Assembly: GCF_022919575.1 (NCBI RefSeq)
Contig: NZ_CP095071.1
Location: 434,001 to 498,000, forward strand
DNA: 64,000 nt
Direction of reading: 5' to 3'
From: Gracilibacillus salinarum
GTDB taxonomy: Bacteria > Bacillota > Bacilli > Bacillales > Amphibacillaceae
A program made the translations under genes and the position numbers. Positions 49,292-57,603 of this stretch are shown here, piece by piece. The notes under the pieces were generated by a model. The model was not told the origin of the DNA, made no database searches, and saw only the letters and a program-made list of their open reading frames with translations. Position 1 is the first letter of the stretch; each line of letters begins with the position of its first letter.

Positions 49292-49765
49292 ATGGGGAAA
49301 ATCATAAGAAGATCCATAATAATTATTAGTATAATATTGCTGCTGCCAGAAATTTTTGCAATTATAATTGGTTTAATTCCAGTAAAGATTCCAGACAACA
49401 TAAAAAATAAAATAGCAGCTGGCGAGGCAGTCCATTATAAAATCGATCAAAGCTTTTCTTTGAATAATCAAACGCTTTATCTTAAACATTTGATTTTAAT
49501 GAAAGGTAATACAACGATCATTTATAAAGTGAAATCTGCCGAGACAGGATGGCATTTCTCTTCCTCGAGATTACAATTAAAAGATGAAAAAGGCAACGTC
49601 TATGCTTATAATGGTGCAAGGAGTACTGGTAATAGTAAAATGACCAGTAATGTTTCTGGTTTTGAACCTATTCCATTAGGTGCACAAAGTGTCTTTGTTC
49701 AATATAAATGGTATGATCGCTTCTTTGAAATAGAAATCCCTCTGAACGGAGAGGAGGGTAAGTGA
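49292..49765 (+). CDS. Membrane-anchored protein of unknown function
   Basis: 157 residues: basic N-terminus, one hydrophobic segment (about 8-30) ending in VKIPDN, then an exposed beta-rich domain (YLKHLILMKGNTTIIYKV, WHFSSSRLQLKDEKGNVY). The latter resembles the immunoglobulin-like domains of DUF4179/DUF5643-type proteins, but the match is only by eye. Shares one base with the next gene (TGATG), so they are expressed together. Confidence 0.6.
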   Translation: MGKIIRRSIIIISIILLLPEIFAIIIGLIPVKIPDNIKNKIAAGEAVHYKIDQSFSLNNQTLYLKHLILMKGNTTIIYKVKSAETGWHFSSSRLQLKDEKGNVYAYNGARSTGNSKMTSNVSGFEPIPLGAQSVFVQYKWYDRFFEIEIPLNGEEGK

Positions 49766-50352
49766 TGAAAGAGTGGAATTGGCAATCAGTTATCGAGTGG
49801 ATAGTGGCTATGCTATTACTATGTGTAAGCTTATTTTTTTCGTCTTTTTTTGAACATATACATTTTTCTGCTGAAGAGGCAATGAAGCAATCGGAGAAAA
49901 CGTTTGATTATGGTCCTTCAGAAATCTCGGAAGTAAGAGACTTCGAGAATATGAGATTTTATTTAGGGAAGTATAAAGATTGGTTTTCTCTCACTTCTGT
50001 AAAAAGGAATTACGGTTTTCTGTGGAGTTTCGACTCTGATGTCGGCGGTGTCCCGATAGATGAGTCCGAGGCCATTTCCTATGGACAATCAGGTTCACAG
50101 GCAGGGGATGCAGTCGTGTATAGTTGTTATGGTATTAAAAATAATCCACAAGTTACAGATATAGAAGTGGATGTACATACAGAAGAGCAACAAACGAATA
50201 AAAAAGCGGAAGATGATATCCAGACATATCGAGACCAGGTGAATGATGAGGGTATGTTTCTCATTAATTGGGAAGCCAAGAACTCATTTATAGTAGCAAT
50301 AAGAGGTTTAGATAAAAATGGTAAGATATTATATCAGGAAAAACTAAATTAG
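49765..50352 (+). CDS. Membrane-anchored protein of unknown function, partner of the previous gene
   Basis: 195 residues with one N-terminal membrane helix (about 9-29, VEWIVAMLLLCVSLFFSSFF-type) and an exposed alpha/beta domain containing RNYGFLWSFDSDVGGVPID and VVYSCYGIKNNPQ. GAGGAGGG precedes the ATG at 49765. No recognised family. Gene pair ends with a hairpin. Confidence 0.6.
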   Translation: MKEWNWQSVIEWIVAMLLLCVSLFFSSFFEHIHFSAEEAMKQSEKTFDYGPSEISEVRDFENMRFYLGKYKDWFSLTSVKRNYGFLWSFDSDVGGVPIDESEAISYGQSGSQAGDAVVYSCYGIKNNPQVTDIEVDVHTEEQQTNKKAEDDIQTYRDQVNDEGMFLINWEAKNSFIVAIRGLDKNGKILYQEKLN

Positions 50353-50382
50353 TGCCTAGAAGAGACCTCTAAGCACTAATTT
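50349..50382. terminator. Terminator between converging genes
   Basis: TTAGTGC-TAG / CTA-GCACTAA hairpin with a short T-run. Confidence 0.65.
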
Positions 50383-50386
50383 CATC

Positions 50387-50653
50387 TTAATACGGTCCTG
50401 GTCCGCAGTATGGTCCTGGACAATACGGTGGATAAGGCGGTCCATAAGGTTGACCGTATGGTGGATAGTTATAATAAGGCGGGTATGGATATGGCCCTGG
50501 AGGTCCTGCTAACTCTCCTCCCAAGAAGCCAAGGCCAAATCCTAACAACCCAGCGCCTAGTGGTCCGATTGGTCCGAAGAATCGTTCATCTTGATACGGC
50601 TGTTGTGGATGGCGAAAATGAGGTGGTGCCATCTCGAACTGGTGATGATGCAT
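50387..50653 (-). CDS. Pro/Tyr/Gly-rich small protein, spore-coat-like
   Basis: 88 residues: His-rich start MHHHQFEMAPPHFRH, a glycine-rich apolar middle (LGAGLLGFGLGFLGG) and a tail of PPY/PYGPP repeats with two Cys (PYCPGPYCGPGPY). Composition recalls spore coat or surface structural proteins of Bacillaceae, but no specific homologue is claimed. ATG at 50653 follows GAGAGGAGA; the longer frame to 50737 lacks a ribosome site. Confidence 0.65.
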   Translation of the reverse strand: MHHHQFEMAPPHFRHPQQPYQDERFFGPIGPLGAGLLGFGLGFLGGELAGPPGPYPYPPYYNYPPYGQPYGPPYPPYCPGPYCGPGPY

Positions 50654-50933
50654 AATGCATTCTCCTCTCTGACTGGATTCTTTCATCACTTGATAGTAGC
50701 CTATGCAACGGGTACAATTTAGGATAGGGGTATTCACCTATTTTTATAAAAATAAAGTGAGACTTTAATTAGCGGGAGTTTTGATCCCCACTGATTGCTA
50801 GCTAAACTTATCAGGAAATTATCGTCCGTTTATCCCCCGCTTAGCTTCTTATTTATCTTTCGAATCTTGAGGTGGGGGGGTATTTCGGACGGTTAGCGCC
50901 GTGATAAAATATGTAAAGAGGATGGTAGTTTCA

Positions 50934-51710
50934 TTGAAAATTATTGAAAAAACATTGGTAAAATGGGATGAAGCGTATTTACATGAAGAATGTCCAAGCT
51001 TGACACCATATTTAATCGATGGTGAGCAAGATGCACCAATTATAGTAGTAGTTCCTGGTGGTGGATATGGACATCGAGCGTACCACGAAGGAGAACCAGT
51101 GGCAAAATGGTTAAACGAAAATGGTTATCATGCCTGTGTGTTGCGCTATCAAGTTGCACCGATTAAAGATCAAGAGACCATTCTTCAGGCACAAGAAGCA
51201 ATCATAACTGTTAAATCGAAGCGTAAAGAATGGGGCTTATCTGGAAATAATAAAGTCGGGGTATTAGGTTTTTCTGCTGGTGGTCATTTAACGGCTGTCA
51301 TAAGTAACCGTTATCAAGCTGTACAGAACTTGAACTCCAGACCTGATTTTCAAATCCTTTGCTATCCAGTGATTACAATGGGGGAATTTACTCACGAAGG
51401 AAGCAGAGATAATTTACTCGGACCTGGTGCTGCCTCAGAATTGATTGACTCTTATTCGTGTGAGAAAATGGTACATAGTGAGACACCGCCAGCATTTATT
51501 TGGTCAACGGCGAATGATCAGTCAGTTATATCAATGAACAGTTTGCATTATGCAGATGCACTACAACGTTATCAGATTCCTTATGAACTGCATATTTATC
51601 AGGATGGCCGACATGGTTTAGGCCTTGCAGATGACCATAATTATACGAAAGACTGGAAGAATGCATGTCTCAGATGGTTATCAGGTTATATAGCAGAAAG
51701 TGGTGAGTAA
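50934..51710 (+). CDS. Alpha/beta hydrolase, esterase-like
   Basis: 258 residues. Oxyanion region VVPGGGYGHRAYHEGEPVA (about 37-55), nucleophile elbow VLGFSAGGHLT (Ser about 113), and catalytic Asp/His in TANDQSV and DGRHGLGLAD. This is the BD-FAE/acetylxylan-esterase-like group, often acting on acetylated sugars. Start uncertain: TTG at 50934 has AGAGGATGG upstream; ATG at 50922 and GTG at 50901 are alternatives. Confidence 0.82.
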   Translation: MKIIEKTLVKWDEAYLHEECPSLTPYLIDGEQDAPIIVVVPGGGYGHRAYHEGEPVAKWLNENGYHACVLRYQVAPIKDQETILQAQEAIITVKSKRKEWGLSGNNKVGVLGFSAGGHLTAVISNRYQAVQNLNSRPDFQILCYPVITMGEFTHEGSRDNLLGPGAASELIDSYSCEKMVHSETPPAFIWSTANDQSVISMNSLHYADALQRYQIPYELHIYQDGRHGLGLADDHNYTKDWKNACLRWLSGYIAESGE

Positions 51711-51711
51711 A

Positions 51712-51861
51712 TTGACAAAGGTTAAAATGCTTGTCCAATCAACTTATAATAAAGAATTATTACGGGCAGGCAAAGTATATGAGGTTAATAATGAAACAGC
51801 ACATCGCTGGCAAGTAAGCAGAATTGCAGAGATCGTAGAAGAAGAGAAACAGCAGGACTAA
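51712..51861 (+). CDS. Small protein, 49 residues
   Basis: TTG start one base after the esterase stop; reads MTKVKMLVQSTYNKELL, then GKVYEVNNETAHRWQVSR and an acidic tail. Resembles small phage-associated 'E-V-x-x-E-T-A-x-R-W' proteins seen by eye in head-tail regions, here isolated. Probably translated with the esterase gene. Its last four bases overlap the converging yqxD gene. Confidence 0.5.
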   Translation: MTKVKMLVQSTYNKELLRAGKVYEVNNETAHRWQVSRIAEIVEEEKQQD

Positions 51862-52304
51862 ACTGTTTCCAACAGCTTTCGGAATTTACGCCGGAAGCTT
51901 TCTTTTTGTTCCTCAGTAAATTTTTTCGGCCCTTTCGTTCGTTGTCCCGCTTTTCTAGCTTTTGCATTGAGGTGTCGTTCCTGAAGCATGCGATCGATTT
52001 TTTCCTTGGTGTAACGAAAACCGATATGATGCATCACGTAACTCCCTTTTGGTAAACATAATGCTGCGAGGCCATAATCTTGAGTAATCACAACATCATC
52101 ATGACTAACCATTCTAACAATTTGGTAATCTGCTGCATCTGCACCATCATCTACATATTTCACTTCGACATGCTTTGGGTAGTCTTTCATCGAGAAATGG
52201 CTGTAGCTTCTAACTAAGACAACATTGAGATCATACTTTCCTGCTTCTTCTATAATGATATCTACGACCGGACAAGCGTCTGCATCGACAAATATTTTCA
52301 TCAT
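51858..52304 (-). CDS. yqxD: YaiI/YqxD family protein (DUF188)
   Basis: 148 residues, PIN-like nuclease-type fold of unknown role: KIFVDADACPVVDII (2-17), VITQDYGLAALCLPKG (about 74-89) and the C-terminal TKGPKKFTEEQKESFRR. AAAGGAG lies before two adjacent ATG codons; I use the first. Confidence 0.88.
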   Translation of the reverse strand: MMKIFVDADACPVVDIIIEEAGKYDLNVVLVRSYSHFSMKDYPKHVEVKYVDDGADAADYQIVRMVSHDDVVITQDYGLAALCLPKGSYVMHHIGFRYTKEKIDRMLQERHLNAKARKAGQRTKGPKKFTEEQKESFRRKFRKLLETV

Positions 52305-52402
52305 ACCGCTCCTTTTTCTATAAACAGTGTATCAATAGTATAGCAAAATGACATAAATTATAGTATGATTTTCTTAGTATAAAAGGAAAGTAAGGGAAAT
52401 AA

Positions 52403-53542
52403 ATGAAAAGATATCTAGAAGAACATCGAGATGAAATGCTTCAGTTATTAGAGAAATTAGTGAATATCGATAGTGGTTCTTATGATAAAGAAGGAGTCAA
52501 TCAGGTCGGTTATCTTCTTCGTGACATATATCAGCAACTAGGCTTTCACGTCCTTAAAGTAGAACAGTCTGATCACGGAAACCACTTTATCATTAGCAAA
52601 AATGCAAATCCATCACAAGCAACCATTTTAATTCTTGCTCATATGGATACCGTTTTTGAAAAAGGTACGGCCGGTACGAGACCCTTTAAGGTTGAGGGAA
52701 ATCGGGCATATGGTCCAGGTGTGATTGATATGAAAGCAAGTCTCGTATCCGTCATTTATGCGGTCAAAGCATTGCTTCATAGTCAGAACGATGCTTGTGC
52801 AAAAGTAGAAATTTTATTAACGAGTGATGAAGAAATTGGTTCACCGACCTCTAGAGCGCTCATTGAACAACACGCCATTGGCAAAAAATTTGCACTCGTT
52901 ATGGAGCCAGCCCGCAAAAACGGAGCGATCGTGTCAGCCAGAAGAGGCAAAGGACAATATACATTAGAGGTGATCGGGAAAGCAGCCCATTCAGGAATCG
53001 AACCGGAAAAGGGTAGAAGTGCAATTGAGGAATTGGCATATAAGATTATTCAATTGTATGAGATCACTGATGAAGAAGAGGGCATCCATGTTAATGTCGG
53101 CTTAATCGAAGGTGGTACGTCAGTTAATACTGTATCTGACCATGCTACTGCACAAATCGATGTGCGATTCCGTACACAGGAACAGGCACAAGAAATCAAA
53201 GAACAAATGGCTGCGATCATTGCCAGTACAGAAGTAGATGGAACCAAAGTCAAATTAGAAGGTGATATTAATCGTCCACCTATGGAGAAAACAGAACAAA
53301 CCGAAAAGCTGTTACGTATTATAAAGCGAGTGGGCGATGAGTTAGACTTATTTATTAAGGACACGGAAACAGGTGGTGGATCGGACGCTTCGTTCACCTC
53401 AGCACTCAGTATTCCAACGGTTGATGGTTTGGGTCCGGTAGGTGGAAGAGCTCATCGTGAAAGTGAATATCTTGAATTAGATTCATTCGTACCGCGCACC
53501 TTATTGTTAGCTCATGTCATTAAGGAGTTAGCAACCTATTAA
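52403..53542 (+). CDS. M20 family metallopeptidase, carboxypeptidase G2-like
   Basis: 379 residues; hydrolyses an amide to release a C-terminal residue, typically glutamate. Zinc sites and catalytic acids: LAHMDTVFEKGTAG (about 81-94), GPGVIDMKAS, LTSDEEIGSP (about 140-149), and METARKNG-type MEPARKNGAI; C-terminal GGGSDASFTS. Dimerisation lid about 185-295. No signal peptide, so cytosolic. Exact substrate not known. Confidence 0.87.
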   Translation: MKRYLEEHRDEMLQLLEKLVNIDSGSYDKEGVNQVGYLLRDIYQQLGFHVLKVEQSDHGNHFIISKNANPSQATILILAHMDTVFEKGTAGTRPFKVEGNRAYGPGVIDMKASLVSVIYAVKALLHSQNDACAKVEILLTSDEEIGSPTSRALIEQHAIGKKFALVMEPARKNGAIVSARRGKGQYTLEVIGKAAHSGIEPEKGRSAIEELAYKIIQLYEITDEEEGIHVNVGLIEGGTSVNTVSDHATAQIDVRFRTQEQAQEIKEQMAAIIASTEVDGTKVKLEGDINRPPMEKTEQTEKLLRIIKRVGDELDLFIKDTETGGGSDASFTSALSIPTVDGLGPVGGRAHRESEYLELDSFVPRTLLLAHVIKELATY

Positions 53543-53558
53543 TGGGATAAGTCTATCA

Positions 53559-53590
53559 GTCCGCTTTTTCAATTGCGGGCTTTTATTTTT
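53559..53590 (+). terminator. Weak terminator after the M20 gene
   Basis: GTCCGC / GCGGGC short stem (one wobble) followed by TTTTATTTTT. Confidence 0.55.
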
Positions 53591-53729
53591 AACGGAAACA
53601 AAGGATGCTTCCACGACTATTTCCGTGTTATTTGTTATATATAACGTCGGAAGGGCTTATTGTCTCCGTAGTACTCCTTTATTATCTGATAAGAAATAGC
53701 CGACTGAACAAGTAAAAGGAGAGAGAGTA

Positions 53730-54182
53730 ATGGAAGTGAGACGTTTAACTGAAAAAGAAGCAGTACCTATGGAATTACTGATAGAAGCAGATCCGTCTCC
53801 AAACCATGTCCTAAAGTATGTAGAGAATGGCGAATGTTATGTATTGGAACGTGACCAAAAGGTAATCGGTGTATATCTGTTAATATCGACAGGGAATCTT
53901 ACGGTTGAATTAGTGAATATCGCTATTGCAATAAACTATCGTGGTCAAGGTATTGGGAAGCGATTGGTACTGGATGCTATCCAGCGAGCAAAAAAATCTG
54001 GATACAAGTCGATTGAAGTTGGAACTGGCAACTCAAGCATAAATCAACTAGCACTTTATCAAAAATGTGGATTTAGATTAGATACCATTGATAAAGATTT
54101 TTTTATACGAAACTACCGACAGGAAATTTACGAAAATGGTATTAGGTGCACCGATATGATTCGGCTAAGGCTGAATTTTTAA
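53730..54182 (+). CDS. GNAT-family N-acetyltransferase
   Basis: 150 residues: LVNIAIAINYRGQGIGKRLVLDAI with the RGQGIG loop (about 72-77), EVGTGNSSINQLALYQKCGFRLD and a characteristic FFIRNYRQEIYENGIRCTDM end. The last motif is shared by a Bacillaceae GNAT subgroup (YvbK-like). GGAGAGAGAG precedes the ATG. Substrate unknown. Confidence 0.85.
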   Translation: MEVRRLTEKEAVPMELLIEADPSPNHVLKYVENGECYVLERDQKVIGVYLLISTGNLTVELVNIAIAINYRGQGIGKRLVLDAIQRAKKSGYKSIEVGTGNSSINQLALYQKCGFRLDTIDKDFFIRNYRQEIYENGIRCTDMIRLRLNF

Positions 54183-54265
54183 TGGGAATGTCTAAAAACA
54201 GGAATTCAGTGAGACATCACGATGGAATGAATTCAGTTAAATGGATAAAAGGTGGTGTGTCGATC

Positions 54266-54442
54266 ATGAGAAAATGTCTAATCGCCATTCTAGTTCTGCT
54301 TATCATAGCAATTTTATTTGAAATACAACCATTACTGCAACTCTTTCAGGATGCCTATACAAATCTAAGTCAACTATTAGGCCCGATTATATTAGGATTT
54401 ATTATCACTGGCATTGTTTTTATAGGCATACTGAGAAAGTAA
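54266..54442 (+). CDS. Small membrane protein, two helices
   Basis: 58 residues: MRKCLIAILVLLIIAIL, a short polar segment, then LGPIILGFIITGIVFIG and a basic end. AAGGTGGTG before the ATG. Not recognised. Confidence 0.55.
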   Translation: MRKCLIAILVLLIIAILFEIQPLLQLFQDAYTNLSQLLGPIILGFIITGIVFIGILRK

Positions 54443-54509
54443 CAAGTATCTGTATTGCAATGTTTCTGATGAAATGGTAATATATACAAAATTAATAATG
54501 ACATACATT

Positions 54510-54780
54510 GATGAGAAGAGTAAATAAAGGCCATTCATATAAGAGAGCCCCAGTTGCTGAAAAGGGGTATGTATGACTTTATCGAAACAAGCCTCTGAGT
54601 ATCGCGTTGGATTTCCTTAAAAATGATGGCGTGACAGGAGCTCCTGTTACAGAGCTAGAGTATATGCAGAAAGTTGCTGTACTTGAAGAGGTTAATATAG
54701 TGATATATTAACAAATTTGGGTGGTACCACGATTAAATCTCGTCCCTAAGACACAGTCTTGGGGGCGAGATTTTTTTATT
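54510..54780 (+). promoter_or_regulatory. T-box leader, probably threonine (ACA) specific, upstream of an MFS gene
   Basis: Stem I signals GATGAGAAGAGTA and AGAGAG, distal loop CAGTTGCTGAAAA, specifier region GAA-ACA-A (ACA at 54587-54589), T-box TGGGTGGTACCACG (54718-54731) and terminator ATCTCGTCCC...GGGGGCGAGATTTTTTT (54737-54777). By the same reading the proline T-box in this window gives CCT, so ACA is the best guess; AAC in a shifted register is the alternative. Confidence 0.88.
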
Positions 54781-54791
54781 GTTTAAGAGGT

Positions 54792-54935
54792 TGTTCAAAA
54801 AGTCATCAAATGATAAGCAGCGAATCTCTTCGTTGGTTTGCGAGTCCGCTTCTCACGTATTCATACCATACGTTCCGATGCTCCTCGCTGCACCGCCTTG
54901 ACCTTCTTGCTTCTAATTTGTCGACTTTTTGAACA
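54792..54935. repeat. 144-bp element with 13-bp inverted ends (TGTTCAAAAAGTC)
   Basis: Perfect terminal inverted repeats at 54792-54804 and 54923-54935 enclose a non-coding core with TCTTCGTTGGTTTGCGAGTC and CGATGCTCCTCGCTGC. Repeats bounded by GTTCAAAAAGTC are familiar from Bacillaceae intergenic regions. It separates the T-box terminator from the MFS gene. Confidence 0.78.
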
Positions 54936-54974
54936 CGCACTTTAAAAGAATAGTCATTAACAGGGGGGATCTAC

Positions 54975-56180
54975 ATGAAACATTATGCATTTCTTTTACT
55001 ATTAGGTATTGGTATTTCAAATATTGGCGAATGGATTTACTTTCTCGCTTTAAACTTGATTGTATTAGATATGACTTCCTCGCCACTAGCAGTCACTGGA
55101 TTATACTTAATGAAAACTATCGCAACGTTATTGACAAATCTTTGGGCTGGAAGTTTGATAGATCGATTAAATAAGCGTCATCTAATGATATGTCTTGATT
55201 TATTTAGAGCACTGGTAATTTTTTTATTACTATTCACAAAGGATCTTACCACCATTTATTCAGCTGTACTTATCGTCAACATGTCAAACGCAATATTCGA
55301 ACCAGTATCGATCACTTACATGACGAAATTAATACCAGACACCAGCAGACAACAATTTAATTCTATTTTAAGTTTAGTGACATCGGGTGCATTCTTTATC
55401 GGGCCAGCGATCTCAGGTCTACTATTCTTAATAAGTGACCCAGCAATGGCGATACTCATCAATGCAGTAGCATTATTATTTTCAGGTATGATCACTTGGA
55501 TGCTGCCAAACGTAGACATGGATCAAAGGAAAGATTCTATGAATAAGACATTTTCCTCAAAGTTATTAAGAGAAGATTGGCATACGGTGTTCACATTCAG
55601 TCAGAAACATAAGCACATTATGGGTATTTATTTACTAAGCAGCTGTGTTATGGTCATTCTGCCGAGTGGGATTGATTCTCTCGAAGTTTCTTTTACCAAA
55701 GTGGTACTGTCCTTATCTAATAGTGAATATAGTATCCTGGTATCCATTGCTGGCATGGGAATTGTCGTTGGAGCAATCATTAATACACTTATTGGCAGAA
55801 AAGTCGCTATATATATTTTAATTGGGGCTGGCACGATCCTTGTTTCCATCGGGTACATCATCTATGCTTATTCTAGTTCATTCGTGTCGGCATCGGTTGG
55901 ATTTTTTAGTCTCGCATTTTTCATTTCCTTTGCAAATACAGGCATCCTTACTTATTTTCAATATAATATTCCGGTATATATGATGGGGAGAATTGCAAGT
56001 ATGTTTCAATTTCTTGAGGCTGTCCTCATTATGATGGTTACTACTTTAATAGGTGTTGCAGCCGAAAAAGTTTCTATCCAAATCAGCGTGCAATTAGGAG
56101 GATGGATGATGACATTATTGGCCATAATCTTAGTATGGAGTATGTATAAAGGATTCTCCTATGCTAAATGGCAAGAATAA
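54975..56180 (+). CDS. MFS transporter (MFS_3-type efflux permease)
   Basis: 401 residues, about 12 membrane helices. The N-terminus LLLGIGISNIGEWIYFLAL and the loop after TM2, LWAGSLIDRLNKRHLMI (motif A variant, G-x-x-x-D-R), are typical of the macrolide-efflux/enterobactin-exporter-like branch. Substrate unknown. GGGGGGA before the ATG. The T-box upstream suggests response to an amino acid, though an inserted repeat lies between them. Confidence 0.87.
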   Translation: MKHYAFLLLLGIGISNIGEWIYFLALNLIVLDMTSSPLAVTGLYLMKTIATLLTNLWAGSLIDRLNKRHLMICLDLFRALVIFLLLFTKDLTTIYSAVLIVNMSNAIFEPVSITYMTKLIPDTSRQQFNSILSLVTSGAFFIGPAISGLLFLISDPAMAILINAVALLFSGMITWMLPNVDMDQRKDSMNKTFSSKLLREDWHTVFTFSQKHKHIMGIYLLSSCVMVILPSGIDSLEVSFTKVVLSLSNSEYSILVSIAGMGIVVGAIINTLIGRKVAIYILIGAGTILVSIGYIIYAYSSSFVSASVGFFSLAFFISFANTGILTYFQYNIPVYMMGRIASMFQFLEAVLIMMVTTLIGVAAEKVSIQISVQLGGWMMTLLAIILVWSMYKGFSYAKWQE

Positions 56181-56202
56181 TACACTTGAAACGTAAGCAA
56201 AT

Positions 56203-56233
56203 AGCCCCAGCGGTTCATTACACCGCTGGGGCT
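56203..56233. terminator. Bidirectional terminator between MFS and xylanase genes
   Basis: Perfect 11-base stem AGCCCCAGCGG / CCGCTGGGGCT with a 9-base loop. Confidence 0.8.
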
Positions 56234-56244
56234 AAAAAGTGTTC

Positions 56245-57321
56245 TTACTCGATTTCCAAATAATCGATCAATGCATCCCATTGCCCGTTATCACTCGTAA
56301 CTACGAGCTCAATTTCCTGATTACCAGTTCCATGAGAGACATTGTCTAAAGTGTAAACAGCAGGATAGTTATCACCAAAATAAAAAGTACCTTTTGTCTG
56401 GCCGCCAATTTTTAAATCAACTCTTGCCATGTTCGAATTATTGGAGGCACCTCTTAGTGAAAAACTATGCGTACCACTGGCAAAATATTGCCTGTATTTA
56501 ACGGAATCATTGTTGCCGTATAAACCGACTCCGTTAAAAGGGGAGTTGATAGTGCCAGTATACTGGCCACTTTTTGTCATGTTCTCTGTTTCAACTCTGG
56601 TAATGCTGCCGCTTCCGTCACCGCCATCAGAATTGCCTCCGACTGTTAGTGTATTACTGTATACATTAGCCGTACCGCTGCTTTGATAGCCCTCTACAGT
56701 AAGTGCTACTTCATGCATATTTCCCATTTCCATGCCTAAGCTTTCCCATTTTTTAAAATGCTCACTGACCGAAATGGTCCCGCTCGTACGTTTTGTTCTG
56801 CGCACACTCCAATATTGCTGGAATGTAGCTGTTCCCTCTATGGACGGCTGGTTCGTTCTGGTTGTTTCATATATGTCATATGTTCCACCATCGACGGTAA
56901 TAGTACCTTTAGCAGTTGCTCCAGGTGGACGCCAATCGCCCCAGCTATCGACAATATAATATTCTACCAGTGGATCTACCGTCCAGCCATAAACACACAA
57001 GTAGGAGTTGCCGTTTGGCTGGTATGTTGCTCCATAATTTATCGAGATATTGCCAATTTGCTGATGGGTCTGTGTCTGATCAAACTTTTTCCCTTTACGG
57101 AACAATATGTTATTAATGTTACTCCATTCCGCACTAAACGCTCCACCACTATTAAGCGTCATACTGCCTGAACCGCCACTGTCCTTCCAGAATTCATAAT
57201 CATAGCCATCATGAGTACCTGTATCGTTGCTTGTTACTGCGCCATGTACATTCACTGCTGGAATCAACAGGAAAAAGCAAAGAAATGTGGTAATAAGGTA
57301 GCGTATTTTATACTGTTTCAC
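56245..57321 (-). CDS. xynA: Secreted GH11 endo-1,4-beta-xylanase with C-terminal CBM36-like module
   Basis: Cleaves internal xylan bonds outside the cell. 358 residues: signal peptide about 1-27 (ends VHGA), GH11 jelly roll about 32-225 with nucleophile Glu in [12 protein letters not shown], acid/base Glu in [10 protein letters not shown], and the thumb TNQPSIEG; a short Gly/Ser/Asp linker; then a carbohydrate-binding module about 240-358 ([26 protein letters not shown]) of the calcium-dependent CBM36/CBM6-like kind. GTG start after AAGGAGGAATTCGGA. A cre site lies upstream. Confidence 0.94.
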   Translation of the reverse strand: MKQYKIRYLITTFLCFFLLIPAVNVHGAVTSNDTGTHDGYDYEFWKDSGGSGSMTLNSGGAFSAEWSNINNILFRKGKKFDQTQTHQQIGNISINYGATYQPNGNSYLCVYGWTVDPLVEYYIVDSWGDWRPPGATAKGTITVDGGTYDIYETTRTNQPSIEGTATFQQYWSVRRTKRTSGTISVSEHFKKWESLGMEMGNMHEVALTVEGYQSSGTANVYSNTLTVGGNSDGGDGSGSITRVETENMTKSGQYTGTINSPFNGVGLYGNNDSVKYRQYFASGTHSFSLRGASNNSNMARVDLKIGGQTKGTFYFGDNYPAVYTLDNVSHGTGNQEIELVVTSDNGQWDALIDYLEIE

Positions 57322-57387
57322 TCCGAATTCCTCCTTATTTTATAAAAGTATTATTTTGCAGTAGACCCGTTCCACCTCCTTTAAAAA

Positions 57388-57401
57388 TGATAACGCTTAC
57401 T
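57388..57401 (-). promoter_or_regulatory. Probable cre (CcpA) site before the xylanase gene
   Basis: Minus-strand AGTAAGCGTTATCA fits the cre consensus at 13 of 14 positions, 67 bases upstream of the GTG start. Confidence 0.65.
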
Positions 57402-57603
57402 CAACGTTTCGAGTTAAGCATAACGAATGTTTACAAGGAAAGAAATATCCAATCTTCATGATCTTTAGTTTATAAACCATTCTCTAAATTTTTTGCAGTT
57501 AGTAGAAAAGGATATTCTACTTACAAAATTGTCTATTTGTGTTAATGGGTATAAAATATTCCATGAAACATGTTATACTGTAAATAATGAGGGGGAATAC
57601 AGG

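Noticed and set aside
53593..53650. Inverted AACGGAAA / TTTCCGTGTT before the GNAT gene
   Set aside because: Short and imperfect; could be chance and has no clear relation to the promoter.
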